Counted from the stretch's first letter, positions 24,395-33,320 are shown. The stretch is DNA of 33,320 nucleotides from Methanobrevibacter sp. (GCA_017434555.1 JAFRFB010000014.1:1-33320); one strand, 5' to 3'. The notes: generated from the sequence alone by a model not told the origin. Numbers and translations: made by a program.

Positions 24395-27324
24395 TAATTA
24401 ATTTGTATTGTGTTTGCAATATTACAACCATTATAACTTGATGTGATGATATATTTACCACTCATTAAGTTAATATTTAATTGAGCAACACCAGATGAGT
24501 TAGTTGATCTATTATAGAACAAACCATTAATGTTAAAAGTTACTACTGCATTTGCTAATGGATTACCTTGACCATCGACAAGATTTGCATTAAATGTGGA
24601 TCCATCCTTGTAGCTCATGGTTAGGTCATTTGCAGATAAAACAGATTTGACCGTAATATTGTTTGATACCCTACAACCACCATATTCAGCAGTGATTATG
24701 TAATCGCCAGGCTGTAAGTTAATATTAAGTCTTGCATAACCTGATTCATTTGTGGTCCTCTCATAGAACACACCATTAATGTTGAAGGTAACTGTTTCAC
24801 CAGCACCGGCATAGCTTCCATAATCATTAACGAGTCTTACAATATACTGTGAATCGTTTCTATAATATTTCACCAAATCATTATTTTCAACAATCTTTGG
24901 AATGACAGTGATAATATTTGAACTCATTTCACCTGTTTTATTGTTAATAGCAGTTATGATATATTCCCCTTGCTCAAGGTTGATATTTAATCTTGCCATA
25001 CCATCATCACCAACTGAACGGGTGTAGAAGATACCATGAATATTAAAAGTAACAGATGTTCCACTAGCTAAATAATTACCATCGGAATCCCTGAATGTTG
25101 CACAGTATTGTGTTGCATTTCTATAGACTTTTGTAATGTCAGTCCCATTTACTGTTGTTAGGATAGTTATTGTAGGATATAGAGTTACATCATTATAAGT
25201 ACCGTTACCATCAAAATAGACAGTAGCTTCATATTCACCACTGTTTAGATTAATTGCAATTGAAGTATTTCCGTATGCATTAGTTGTACGATTGTAAGTA
25301 ACACCATTTATAGTTATTTGAATGGATGCGTTGGCAATAGGATTTCCACTGCTGTCAGCCAAATTAATGACCAATCTGTCAGAAGCACCATAATATTTAG
25401 TTAAATTATTTGCGGTTAAAGTAACATTTTCAGATTCCAATACTATAATGGTAGCTGTAGCATTAGCTGATTCATACTTGTAATCACCACCATAATAAAC
25501 ATAAAGCTCAAATTCACCAGCAGTTAAATTGGAACATTCAAATACTCCAACACCGTCATTGATTTCCACTTCATAAGTGGAATTGTCAAATAAAACAGTT
25601 ACATTGTCATTTATTTCATCATCTGACAAGACAATATCTAAAGACAGCCCTCTGCTTTCGTAAACTTCAGTATCATTGACATCAATTGAAACTTCAACTT
25701 TAGGTAAAACATTGAATGAATTGGTATAGTTACTTTCAGGATTTAAATCATTGCCGCCATAATATCCATAAATTGTATAATTTCCAACAGCCAAATCACT
25801 AATTGTAATATTACCTTTTCCTGAATCCAATACAATGGTGTAATTTTCATCATTTAAAGTGATTGTAACGTTTCCAGTCGCATCGGAAGGCAAATTAGCA
25901 TAGACAGTTGCATTTTGACCAACATAAATATCATCTGCATGAACATACAATGAAGATATATTTATTACAAAATTAAAGGTAAAATCAAGTCCCAATAGAT
26001 TTATTGTCAGGGATCCGTTACCCATTTCTTCAGCCAAATAGTTTATGTCAGCACTTCCATTTGTAAATGAAACGGATGTTTCATTGACACTACCGCCGAC
26101 AACATCAACAACTTCCAAATCACAATCATGCAATTCATATTCATCAGTTTCAGAAATACTTCCCTGAGCATCAGTAATATGTTTTAAATCTACAGTTATG
26201 ACAGAATTTTTACCGACATATATTTCGGTAGGGTTTGCAGTAACATTTAAGAATAACCAGTTGTCTACAGTTACATTTCCCCAGGTATTTGGTGCAGTAA
26301 TTAAATCATTCACAGTATTTCCCCACCAATTTCCATTAGCGATAGCAGATGCAGTATCTGTAGTTGCATTAACAGTATTTGAATTATTCAAATCATTACC
26401 AATGAAAACAGAATTTTCTAAAGTTAAGAAAGTGTTGCTTCCAACAGCAATAGCTTCACCACTGGCTGCTGTATTATTGGTGAATACACAACCGGTTATG
26501 AGACCAGTATCATCTTGACTGTACCAGTAAATAGCACCACCTTGGAAAGTATTACTTAAATAGGAGATAGCACTATTGGACTTGAAATAAGATTTTGAAA
26601 CAGTACCATTAGCACCGTTCCAGTAAATAGCACCACCATACCAAGCAGTATTGTTAATAAAAGTGGAATTATATACTAAACCGTTATCAGCACCGCCACC
26701 CCAAAAGATAGCTCCACCATTAACGGTTCCGGAGTTATTTATGAAATATGAATTTGATACAACACCATCATCACCAAACCAAAGGACGGGATATGAAATC
26801 GGTGCGGTGTTACTTGACAAATCATTGTTTGTAAAATAACATCCGTCAATTAAACCACTGCTTGCATTCCAATAAACAATAGCTCCCAAAAATTGGGAAA
26901 CATAGTTGTCTGAAATGTTACAATTGATTAATTGACCGTTTTCTCCATTCCATAAAATTGCATTAGTTTTACCGGAAGTAATATTAATGTTTTTAATAGT
27001 CAAATTGTTTAAGATTACATTAGATCCAGTGATTGTGAATACTTTTGATGCTCCGTTTGCATCAATAACATGATTATTACCGTTGATAGTTATTGTCTTA
27101 TCAATAGTAATTTCAGAATCAGAGTACACATAATCCTCAGTTAAGTTTATTTCGCCTGATGTATCACTATCAATAATTGTCTGTAAATCAGAAAAAGTAG
27201 CAGCTACAACATCAGAATCTTGAATAGCCACAACATCATCATTAATATTATCATTTGCAGAAACTGCAGAAATGGACAATATTAAAAATAAAAATATTGA
27301 TAGATATTTTATTTTTCTATCGAT
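24394..27324 (-). CDS. Adhesin-like surface protein with beta-helix and Ig-like modules, apparent ATC start
   Basis: About 976 aa if translated from ATC at 27324-27322. The frame upstream of the nearest standard start (TTG 27279) encodes a complete signal peptide: DRKIKYLSIFLFLILSISAV followed by SA, and a perfect AGGAGGT lies six bases before the ATC. Starting at TTG 27279 would lose the hydrophobic core. Residues about 50-340 form a beta-helix with GGAIFWGG and GGAIYW turns; 350-640 are several Ig-like domains; the last 340 residues are the four-module cassette shared with the other adhesins. No catalytic residues are seen and no membrane anchor. Many N-x-S/T sites suggest heavy N-glycosylation. 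Likely surface attachment or recognition. Confidence 0.85.
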   Translation of the reverse strand: MDRKIKYLSIFLFLILSISAVSANDNINDDVVAIQDSDVVAATFSDLQTIIDSDTSGEINLTEDYVYSDSEITIDKTITINGNNHVIDANGASKVFTITGSNVILNNLTIKNINITSGKTNAILWNGENGQLINCNISDNYVSQFLGAIVYWNASSGLIDGCYFTNNDLSSNTAPISYPVLWFGDDGVVSNSYFINNSGTVNGGAIFWGGGADNGLVYNSTFINNTAWYGGAIYWNGANGTVSKSYFKSNSAISYLSNTFQGGAIYWYSQDDTGLITGCVFTNNTAASGEAIAVGSNTFLTLENSVFIGNDLNNSNTVNATTDTASAIANGNWWGNTVNDLITAPNTWGNVTVDNWLFLNVTANPTEIYVGKNSVITVDLKHITDAQGSISETDEYELHDCDLEVVDVVGGSVNETSVSFTNGSADINYLAEEMGNGSLTINLLGLDFTFNFVINISSLYVHADDIYVGQNATVYANLPSDATGNVTITLNDENYTIVLDSGKGNITISDLAVGNYTIYGYYGGNDLNPESNYTNSFNVLPKVEVSIDVNDTEVYESRGLSLDIVLSDDEINDNVTVLFDNSTYEVEINDGVGVFECSNLTAGEFELYVYYGGDYKYESANATATIIVLESENVTLTANNLTKYYGASDRLVINLADSSGNPIANASIQITINGVTYNRTTNAYGNTSIAINLNSGEYEATVYFDGNGTYNDVTLYPTITILTTVNGTDITKVYRNATQYCATFRDSDGNYLASGTSVTFNIHGIFYTRSVGDDGMARLNINLEQGEYIITAINNKTGEMSSNIITVIPKIVENNDLVKYYRNDSQYIVRLVNDYGSYAGAGETVTFNINGVFYERTTNESGYARLNINLQPGDYIITAEYGGCRVSNNITVKSVLSANDLTMSYKDGSTFNANLVDGQGNPLANAVVTFNINGLFYNRSTNSSGVAQLNINLMSGKYIITSSYNGCNIANTIQIN
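24397..25440 (-). repeat. Shared C-terminal cassette, copy 2 (minus strand)
   Basis: Four modules matching copies 1 and 3 in order. DNA similarity to copy 3 is high: for example 24640-24700 and 31110-31180 share long runs such as ATATTGTTTGATACC and GCAGTGATTATGTA. It is inverted relative to copy 1 about 12 kb away. Confidence 0.8.
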
Positions 27325-27435
27325 TTTAATACCTCCTAATTTACTTACATATAATATTTAAATTTTTTCTATTATATAATCCTACTTAACAAATATAACA
27401 AATTTATTAACATAGTTACGACAAATAAGTACATA
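27325..27435. promoter_or_regulatory. Divergent promoter region between adhesin 2 and the DUF2142 gene
   Basis: Contains the AGGAGGT site of the adhesin (27331-27337 on the minus strand) and AT-rich TATA-like elements in both directions (CATATAATATTTAAA near 27349, TATTATATAATCC near 27369). The DUF2142 gene has no clear ribosome binding site. Confidence 0.45.
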
Positions 27436-28908
27436 ATGAAGATAAATAACTTAAAAGAAGAATTAATTAATAATAAAAAATATCTCTTATTATATGCAAT
27501 ATTAATACTAATTTGCATAATTTTAATGTTTGGCCCTAAAAATTATCAGTATTGGTATTTCGAATCAGCATCAATTCCAGTCATATCACTAATTGGACTT
27601 GTTTTGATATTATTCTCTTTTAAGAAAAAACTTGAGCTGGAAAAAGTTGCATTGCTTTTAATCATTATATTCGGATTAATGATGGTGTTTTTAGCTCCAC
27701 CAATGGCTCATCCAGATGAAATGAATCATTTTACAAAAGCAGAACTCTTATCTGAAGGTATTTTATATCCTGAAAAAAGTGATGCTGGAGTTTTGGTTAA
27801 TGATTATTATTTTCCATTAAATGAAGCTCAAAAGGGATTGACCATTCTTGATAATCCGCACATCTTTGATGAAATAAGCAACCACAAGGGATACGCACAA
27901 ACAAACGATAGCCCATTTTATTCATATATTCCCTCAGCAATTGGAATATTGATTGCAAAATGCTTACATTTAACTGCAGTATTCTCTTTATTATTCGCAA
28001 GGCTTTTGAATTTGATATTATATGCCGGTGTTGCATATTGGGCCATAAAAAAAGCGCCCGCATTTAAAATCGGATTGACATTGATTGCAGCAATGCCTAT
28101 GGCAGTTGCACAGGCATCATCCGTAAGTTACGATGCATTCATCATAACTTTTACCCTAATAATACTGACATATTTCATCAAAATGTTTGAGCAAAAAGCC
28201 GAAAATAAAGATTTGGCAATATTTTTCATTTCAATATTTTTGATTACTCTTATTAAGCCACCATACATCATGCTTTCATTTTTAATCTTAGTGATTCCTA
28301 AAGAAAACTTCATAGAAAATAGAAACTATTCATTTATAGCAATCGCCTTACTATTTATAGCAAGCATTTTATCATTCAGCAGCTTTCTAACACCGGCCAC
28401 TCCAACAACAGTATCTGCCAGTGCCAGCAACATCTCTTCAAGTGCACAGTTAAGCTATATCTTAAATAATCCCTTATCACTATTGGAACTAATAAAAAAT
28501 TCCATCACATTGATTCCAGACACATTTGTATTGAATTCTAGTTTCTACCATTATGCGGACTTTAAAGGTCTTAAAGCATATAAATTGGCTTATTTAATAT
28601 TTTTTGTTTTATTTGCTCTTTTTTACAAACAGGACATCAACCTGTCAAAAAGAAACAGACTGATTTTAACTTCAATATTTTTAATTACATACTTTGGAAT
28701 ATTTGGCATTTTATATTTAATATGGACCCCAATTGGTTCAAATACTATTTTAGGAGTTCAATCAAGATATTTTGTACCTATAATTCCATTATTGCCGTTA
28801 ATCATCAATTACGATAAAAAATCAATTGAAAAATATGAGTATTTGATAACGCTTATAATAACTTTCTTAGTTGGATTGATTATCCTAACAATAACTCATT
28901 ATTATTAA
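27436..28908 (+). CDS. DUF2142 membrane protein
   Basis: A 490-aa protein with about 11-12 hydrophobic segments. The early loop AHPDEMNHFTKAELLSEG matches the conserved 'DE..Hf.ra..ls.G' of DUF2142, a family related in layout to GT-C glycosyltransferases, where an acidic pair in the first external loop is catalytic. A role in glycosylation of surface proteins would fit its place between two heavily glycosylatable adhesins, but that is inference. A large external loop (about 110-165) follows the first membrane pairs. No ribosome binding site is visible before the ATG. Confidence 0.75.
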   Translation: MKINNLKEELINNKKYLLLYAILILICIILMFGPKNYQYWYFESASIPVISLIGLVLILFSFKKKLELEKVALLLIIIFGLMMVFLAPPMAHPDEMNHFTKAELLSEGILYPEKSDAGVLVNDYYFPLNEAQKGLTILDNPHIFDEISNHKGYAQTNDSPFYSYIPSAIGILIAKCLHLTAVFSLLFARLLNLILYAGVAYWAIKKAPAFKIGLTLIAAMPMAVAQASSVSYDAFIITFTLIILTYFIKMFEQKAENKDLAIFFISIFLITLIKPPYIMLSFLILVIPKENFIENRNYSFIAIALLFIASILSFSSFLTPATPTTVSASASNISSSAQLSYILNNPLSLLELIKNSITLIPDTFVLNSSFYHYADFKGLKAYKLAYLIFFVLFALFYKQDINLSKRNRLILTSIFLITYFGIFGILYLIWTPIGSNTILGVQSRYFVPIIPLLPLIINYDKKSIEKYEYLITLIITFLVGLIILTITHYY

Positions 28909-29651
28909 ACGATGGATATTAGTTAAATCATTAAAAAAAGATAATAATTTAGAAAAGTAGAAAATCTACAAATCCAAATCAAAATTTCGCACACGAATAA
29001 TTAAAAAAAATACGGATTTTTTTAATTTTCATTATTAATTATGAATCAAATAGTATTTAAATATTATAGTTAATACAAAATACATCAATAATATTAAAAT
29101 TCAATGCATCTCCAAAATACATTAAAACCCACAATAAGAGTAATTACAGTTGAATTGAAATAAGAATACTAAAAATTCCTAGTTATTAATATAATTAGGA
29201 TACCAACGACTAAAAAAATACATAATTTGATTTATATCATCAGTTAGTTAAGATATCTTATATTACCAAAGATAATGCGATAATCATAGAAAGAAATCAA
29301 ACATTTGACAATCACTAGCAGTAGCGTAATAGCACCAATACTCATTCAAACATAGACTATCCAGTAGCTGGAAGAGTGTTGTTTAATCAAAGTTAGCTAT
29401 AATAAAATGGTGAGTAACCAAAACAATTAGTAGAATATATGAAGCAATTTTCAAAATCCAAATGAGTAATGTCAAATCACGACTAAATGAATTAATATAT
29501 GTAGATGAACTTACCCAGATTATGAAAAATAACAAATACATGAAATTATCAAATCATACAAGCCAATTAGAACATTATTTGGATAACAAATTACCTATCA
29601 AAGTAACCGAATAACAAAATCAAAAAGGATTGGTGTTTTTTCACAATCATA
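28909..29651. other. 743-base gap with decayed coding remnants
   Basis: No intact gene. The right part has coding-like pieces on the plus strand: a 48-codon ORF 29464-29610 (VKSRLNELIYVDELTQIMKN, then LSNHTSQLEHYLDN), preceded in another frame by QLVEYMKQFSKSK ending in TGA just before its ATG, which looks like one reading frame broken by a shift. Further left, 29270-29420 has several short open pieces separated by stops. Family not recognised. The left part, 28909-29200, is AT-rich without visible features. Confidence 0.4.
29464..29613 (+). pseudogene. Possible C-terminal fragment of a decayed gene
   Basis: An open frame from ATG 29464 to a TAA near 29611 encodes a charged, helical tail of about 48 residues. 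There is no ribosome binding site or promoter. A neighbouring frame immediately upstream encodes a similar helical piece, so a frameshift near 29460 is likely. It is not recognised as part of any family. Confidence 0.35.
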
Positions 29652-30737
29652 TTAAAGTTTTTTACCGCAATTTGTGCAAAATGTATCCCCTTCATTTACA
29701 ATCTGACCACAATTGAAACACTTCAATACACCTGTAGTTAACTTAAATCCACAGGATGAGCAAAATGAATCACCTTCATCAATATTGGCACCGCAATTTG
29801 GACAAGATAAATGAAATTCAAATTTAGCTCCACAGGAAGTGCAGAATATAGCATCCATAAGTTCTTTGTGACCACAATTTTTACAGATTTTCATTGAAAC
29901 ATTATCAGTTTTTTGTGTGAACTTAGCATTAGGATTTTCAGCCAGAACTGGTTTTGAATAGTCAATTCCTTCTTCAATTTCTAAAACTAATGATTTCATT
30001 ACATTAATACGTTTTTCATCAGCAGGATGTGTAGAAAAAAAATCAAAGTTGTTGGCATTCTGTCCACTCATTTTCTGCCAAAATGCAGGAACACCAGTAA
30101 TATCATAACCTGCCCAATGAATAATCAACATTCCCAAACGGTCAGCTTCCAGTTCCTGGTCTCTTCCCCAAGGATTCAATAAAAAGAATTGAGAACCTAT
30201 ACTTGCAGTATTTACAGCCGCTCTTGTGAGATTACCCACTTCACCCATACCAATCAAATCAAAAGCAAAACTTCCAAACCATGATACGGTGGTTAATGTA
30301 TTCTTTGTGTTTTGAACACTTTGTCTTGTCCGAGTATGATCTAATAATGCATGAGCCATCTCGTGCCCTAAAATAAATGCCAATTCCTCTTCAGTTCTTG
30401 CAACAGACAATATACCTGAAAATACTGCAATTTTACCTCCAGGAATACAGAATGCATTTACAGTATTATCCAAAAGCAAGTGGAACTCCCAATCATAATA
30501 ATCTTCAACATAATCAATTCTTCCGATGGAAGACAAATAAGTTTCAACGGCTTGAATTAATTTGCTTGCAACATTTCCTATTAACTGACCTTCAGAGCTA
30601 TTATCTGCAATTTGAGCATTATTTATAATATGATAATATTCCCGATAACATTCCTCTAAAAACTTGTCATCATTGATATTATCATGATGTTCTTTTCCGG
30701 TGAATGGATTGAGTGCACTGCGATTATCCTTAGCCAT
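29652..30737 (-). CDS. M48-family zinc metalloprotease with three C-terminal zinc ribbons
   Basis: A 361-aa protein. The M48 peptidase core spans about 50-255: H125-E126-MA-H129 binds zinc and catalyses hydrolysis, and the third ligand is the Glu in QELEADRLGM. Unlike HtpX there are no obvious membrane helices around the active site and no signal peptide, so it is probably cytoplasmic. The last 85 residues contain three zinc ribbons in a row, each with two CxxC pairs (CKNCG..FCTSCG, CPNCG..FCSSCG, CFNCG..FCTNCG), an unusual addition that could bind protein or nucleic acid. ATTTATAAC about 30 bases upstream on the minus strand suggests a leaderless mRNA. Confidence 0.88.
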   Translation of the reverse strand: MAKDNRSALNPFTGKEHHDNINDDKFLEECYREYYHIINNAQIADNSSEGQLIGNVASKLIQAVETYLSSIGRIDYVEDYYDWEFHLLLDNTVNAFCIPGGKIAVFSGILSVARTEEELAFILGHEMAHALLDHTRTRQSVQNTKNTLTTVSWFGSFAFDLIGMGEVGNLTRAAVNTASIGSQFFLLNPWGRDQELEADRLGMLIIHWAGYDITGVPAFWQKMSGQNANNFDFFSTHPADEKRINVMKSLVLEIEEGIDYSKPVLAENPNAKFTQKTDNVSMKICKNCGHKELMDAIFCTSCGAKFEFHLSCPNCGANIDEGDSFCSSCGFKLTTGVLKCFNCGQIVNEGDTFCTNCGKKL

Positions 30738-30826
30738 GATAATAATTTTGTGTTTAAAATGTTATAAATATTATTACTAGAGCCTTACTGGAACATTCTA
30801 GTAACTCAGTTAAATATATTATTTTT

Positions 30827-30864
30827 AAAAAAAAAGAAAAATATTTGGCAAAAGTATGCCAAAT
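30827..30864 (-). terminator. Hairpin terminator of the third adhesin-like gene
   Basis: On the minus strand ATTTGGCA-TACTTT-TGCCAAAT (8 perfect pairs, 30843-30864) followed by ATTTTTCTTTTTTTTT. Confidence 0.78.
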
Positions 30865-33320
30865 CATGTAATTAATATATTATTTGAAATTTTACTACCA
30901 TCATACTCCGAAGTTATAATATACTGGCCAGGCATCAGATTAATATTTAAGCTTGCAATACCTCTGCTATTTGTATACCTATTGTAGAATACTCCATTAA
31001 TATTGAATGTTATTTTAGCATTATATAATGGATTGCCTTGACCGTCAACAAGCGCAGCATCAAATGTAGATCCGTCCCCATAACTCATGGTTAAGTCATT
31101 TGCAGATAAAATCGGTTTGACAGTGATATTGTTTGATACCTTACAGCCACCACAATCGGCAGTGATTATGTACTCACCAGGTTCTAAATTAATATTAAGT
31201 TTAGCATAACCTGATTCATTTGTAGTCCTATTATAGAACACACCATTAATATTGAAAGTAACGACTTCACCAGCACCAGCATAACTTCCATCATCATTTA
31301 CAATCCTAACAACATATTGAGAATCATTTCTGTAATATTTTACCAAATCACTATTCTCAATAATTTTTGGAAGAACTGTAATATTATTAGAGTACATTTC
31401 GCCAGTTACAAGATTTGTTGCGGTTATTATGTAATTTCCTGCATCAAGATTTATGTTCAGTTTTGCTAAACCGGCACCCCCATTCACATGAGGATTATAG
31501 AAAACACCATGGATATTGAATTGTACTTCACTTCCATCATCCAAATAATTACCGGCAGAATCTCTAAATGTAGCATAATACTGAGTATCATTTTTGAAAA
31601 TTTTAACAATATCCGTACCATTGACGGTTGATTTTACAATTATTGTTGCATTAGCAGTTATTAAATCAGTACCATTATATGAAACAGTTACAAAATATTC
31701 CCCAGCATTCAAGTTGATTGCAATGGAAGCTGAACCGTTTTCATTGGTTGTTCTTGAATAACTAACACCATTAATTTCAAGAGTTAATTTAGCATTTGCG
31801 ACAGGACGGGAATTGCCATCATGGAGATACATATAAAATCTTTCAGATCCACCATAATACTTGATTAAATCATCAGCGATTAAACTATATGGTCTTGAAA
31901 TTGAAATGTTGCCCTCGATAGAAGATTTGGCATATATTTCATCTCCAGAACATGTAATTACAATATTGTAATAACCAGTGTCTAAATCAGAAAGATTGAA
32001 TGATGCAGTAGCATTATTAATCTTTACCACATAAGTATTGTTTTCAATTTGGATTGTAACATTTCCAGTAACATTTTCAGAAATATTTACTGTTAAAACA
32101 TCACCCACACATTCATATGTAACATTATAATCAGATTTTTTATAAACCGTGAAATTACCAAAGTCCATGGATGGATTATACTTTTTATCCCCATTATATG
32201 TGGCATTAACGGAATAATATCCTGCATTTAATGAATCTTCAACCAAATACAATACTAAAATACCATTTAATCCATGAACAGTACTTTCATTAATATTTAT
32301 AACTTCACTAACGTTATTAATACAAATGGTTAAATTACCGGTTGCATCACCAGGTAAAAATACTAAAATTAATTCTTCTTCGCCAACAGTAATGTCTTCA
32401 ACTTCAAGAGTGATATTGGAATTGACTTTTTGAACATTGAAGATTGTGTAGTTAGATGCATAATTATAATTAGAATCATTTACTTCAACAATTACAGTAT
32501 AATTTCCCTCAGTCAAATTATCCAATATAATTAAATTATCCTCTACAATTCCCCCATATTCGTCATTTACATAATAAGTTAAATTGGAAGCTATTTCTTC
32601 TGATAATGATATGACAATTTGTTCTTCCTGTGAAGGATTAATATCGCCCGTTGAATTAAGAATTATTGTAACATTAGCCTTATTAACAACAATACTTGAA
32701 ACAGTAGATTCGGAAGTATAATAATCTGAAACAATTGTTTTAGTCAATAAAGTATAGTTACCAGCATTTAATCCATCGATAATGATATTAAAACCGTCAA
32801 TTGTCAAATTTGCATCAACTTCGATACCATCAATATCATAAACACTAGCTGAAATGCCTGTTGCATTAATGCATGTTGCAGTCAGATTAATATCATCACC
32901 ATAAGTTACAGTGACATTATCAACACTAACACTACTTGAAGCAGCCTTAATTTCAATACTTGAAACATTACTAACTGAATTATAATTTTTATCGACAATA
33001 GTTGTTGTATTAATAACATACTGACCAACAGCAAGATCAGATATAATCAAATTAAATCCATCGATAGCCAAATTATCTGAATAATCAACACCATCAATAT
33101 CATGAATAGTAGCATTAATACCTATAGCATTAGTACAAACAGCAGTCAAATTAATAACATCCGGATAAACACTAGTCAAATCATCAACATAAACTGTAGA
33201 ATTGGCTTTACCAACATCAATAACTGATGAATTAGAAACCGCAAAATGATTACCATCAACAACAGTAGTAACATTTAAAACATAACTACCAACATCCAAA
33301 CCGGAAATAGAAATATTAAA
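30864..33320 (-). CDS. Adhesin-like surface protein, 5' end beyond the window
   Basis: At least 818 codons; the frame is open to the right edge, so the N-terminus, signal peptide and any beta-helix lie outside. The visible part is all Ig-like. From the right edge come tandem repeats of 88 residues (264 bases) with SxVxVDxxTxxYxDxINLTA and IDG(V/I) in each, about two and a half copies; then several 'GNVTI..NN..Y.V.I' MG/Ig-type domains; then the four-module cassette shared with adhesins 1 and 2 (last 340 residues). Asn-x-Ser/Thr sites are dense. No protease or binding motif is visible. Probably a long stalk displayed at the cell surface. Confidence 0.82.
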   Translation of the reverse strand, partial: FNISISGLDVGSYVLNVTTVVDGNHFAVSNSSVIDVGKANSTVYVDDLTSVYPDVINLTAVCTNAIGINATIHDIDGVDYSDNLAIDGFNLIISDLAVGQYVINTTTIVDKNYNSVSNVSSIEIKAASSSVSVDNVTVTYGDDINLTATCINATGISASVYDIDGIEVDANLTIDGFNIIIDGLNAGNYTLLTKTIVSDYYTSESTVSSIVVNKANVTIILNSTGDINPSQEEQIVISLSEEIASNLTYYVNDEYGGIVEDNLIILDNLTEGNYTVIVEVNDSNYNYASNYTIFNVQKVNSNITLEVEDITVGEEELILVFLPGDATGNLTICINNVSEVININESTVHGLNGILVLYLVEDSLNAGYYSVNATYNGDKKYNPSMDFGNFTVYKKSDYNVTYECVGDVLTVNISENVTGNVTIQIENNTYVVKINNATASFNLSDLDTGYYNIVITCSGDEIYAKSSIEGNISISRPYSLIADDLIKYYGGSERFYMYLHDGNSRPVANAKLTLEINGVSYSRTTNENGSASIAINLNAGEYFVTVSYNGTDLITANATIIVKSTVNGTDIVKIFKNDTQYYATFRDSAGNYLDDGSEVQFNIHGVFYNPHVNGGAGLAKLNINLDAGNYIITATNLVTGEMYSNNITVLPKIIENSDLVKYYRNDSQYVVRIVNDDGSYAGAGEVVTFNINGVFYNRTTNESGYAKLNINLEPGEYIITADCGGCKVSNNITVKPILSANDLTMSYGDGSTFDAALVDGQGNPLYNAKITFNINGVFYNRYTNSRGIASLNINLMPGQYIITSEYDGSKISNNILIT
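30867..31890 (-). repeat. Shared C-terminal cassette, copy 3 (minus strand)
   Basis: Same four modules in the same order as copies 1 and 2, in direct orientation to copy 2 about 6.5 kb away and inverted to copy 1. Confidence 0.8.
32675..33320 (-). repeat. 264-base tandem repeats inside adhesin 3
   Basis: Units begin near 33207, 32943 and (partial) 32680 on the minus strand. Each encodes an Ig-like domain of 88 residues with conserved INLTA, IDG and G(Q/N)Y positions. More units probably lie beyond the window. Confidence 0.65.

Noticed and set aside
32675-33320. A CRISPR array
   Set aside because: The repeats are 264 bases long, coding and in frame; they are protein domains, not short repeats with spacers.

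Overview
The window looks like chromosomal DNA of a methanogenic archaeon of the Methanobrevibacter type. The sequence is very AT-rich. Many genes are preceded by archaeal TATA-like boxes rather than bacterial -35/-10 pairs, and several appear leaderless. The gene set is archaeal: NOG1-type GTPase, hypusine-containing aIF5A, fused NAD kinase/phosphatase, coenzyme F430 genes, and three large surface 'adhesin-like' proteins typical of that genus. The genus assignment is inference from gene content; no rRNA is present.

Layout. (1) 1-1600 is an accessory patch: an intact mntA-hepT toxin-antitoxin pair faces a second nucleotidyltransferase gene whose own HEPN partner seems reduced to a frameshifted remnant, with another coding-like fragment upstream. 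(2) 1737-8477 is mostly housekeeping: a NOG1-like GTPase, an Hsp20 chaperone, a decayed short-chain dehydrogenase, a SIS-domain sugar isomerase, an FMN-binding DUF447 protein, and an overlapping ornithine cyclodeaminase-adenine deaminase pair. (3) 8478-13425 is a variable island: a secreted beta-helix/papain-family protease (1199 aa), a cfbB-like gene cut off after about 90 codons, and two inverted 19-bp repeats bracketing both. (4) 13426-24366 is conserved metabolism: a small winged-helix regulator, the aIF5A-agmatinase-ferredoxin-like membrane protein group, fused IMPase/NAD kinase followed by cfbE, then hemC, a Gfo/Idh/MocA oxidoreductase and a PRTase-type regulator, and a Kef-type cation/proton antiporter. 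(5) 24394-33320 is a surface region: two more adhesin-like proteins on the minus strand, the second running off the window, with a DUF2142 membrane protein and an M48 protease with three zinc ribbons between them.

Links between genes. hemC and cfbE both serve tetrapyrrole synthesis (uroporphyrinogen and coenzyme F430); the broken cfbB belongs to the same pathway. Agmatinase makes putrescine, the presumed source of the polyamine used to hypusinate the adjacent aIF5A. Ornithine cyclodeaminase and adenine deaminase both release ammonia. All three adhesin-like proteins end in the same block of about 340 residues with four modules in the same order, once on the plus strand and twice on the minus strand, so this block is both a likely common anchor or stalk and a likely substrate for recombination.

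Points most worth a second look: the shared C-terminal cassette, the apparent ATC start codon of the second adhesin, the inverted repeats around the protease island, and the tandem toxin-antitoxin remnants. Several starts were moved: Hsp20 2840, cfbE 18268, hemC 19855, oxidoreductase 20740, PRTase regulator 21708.
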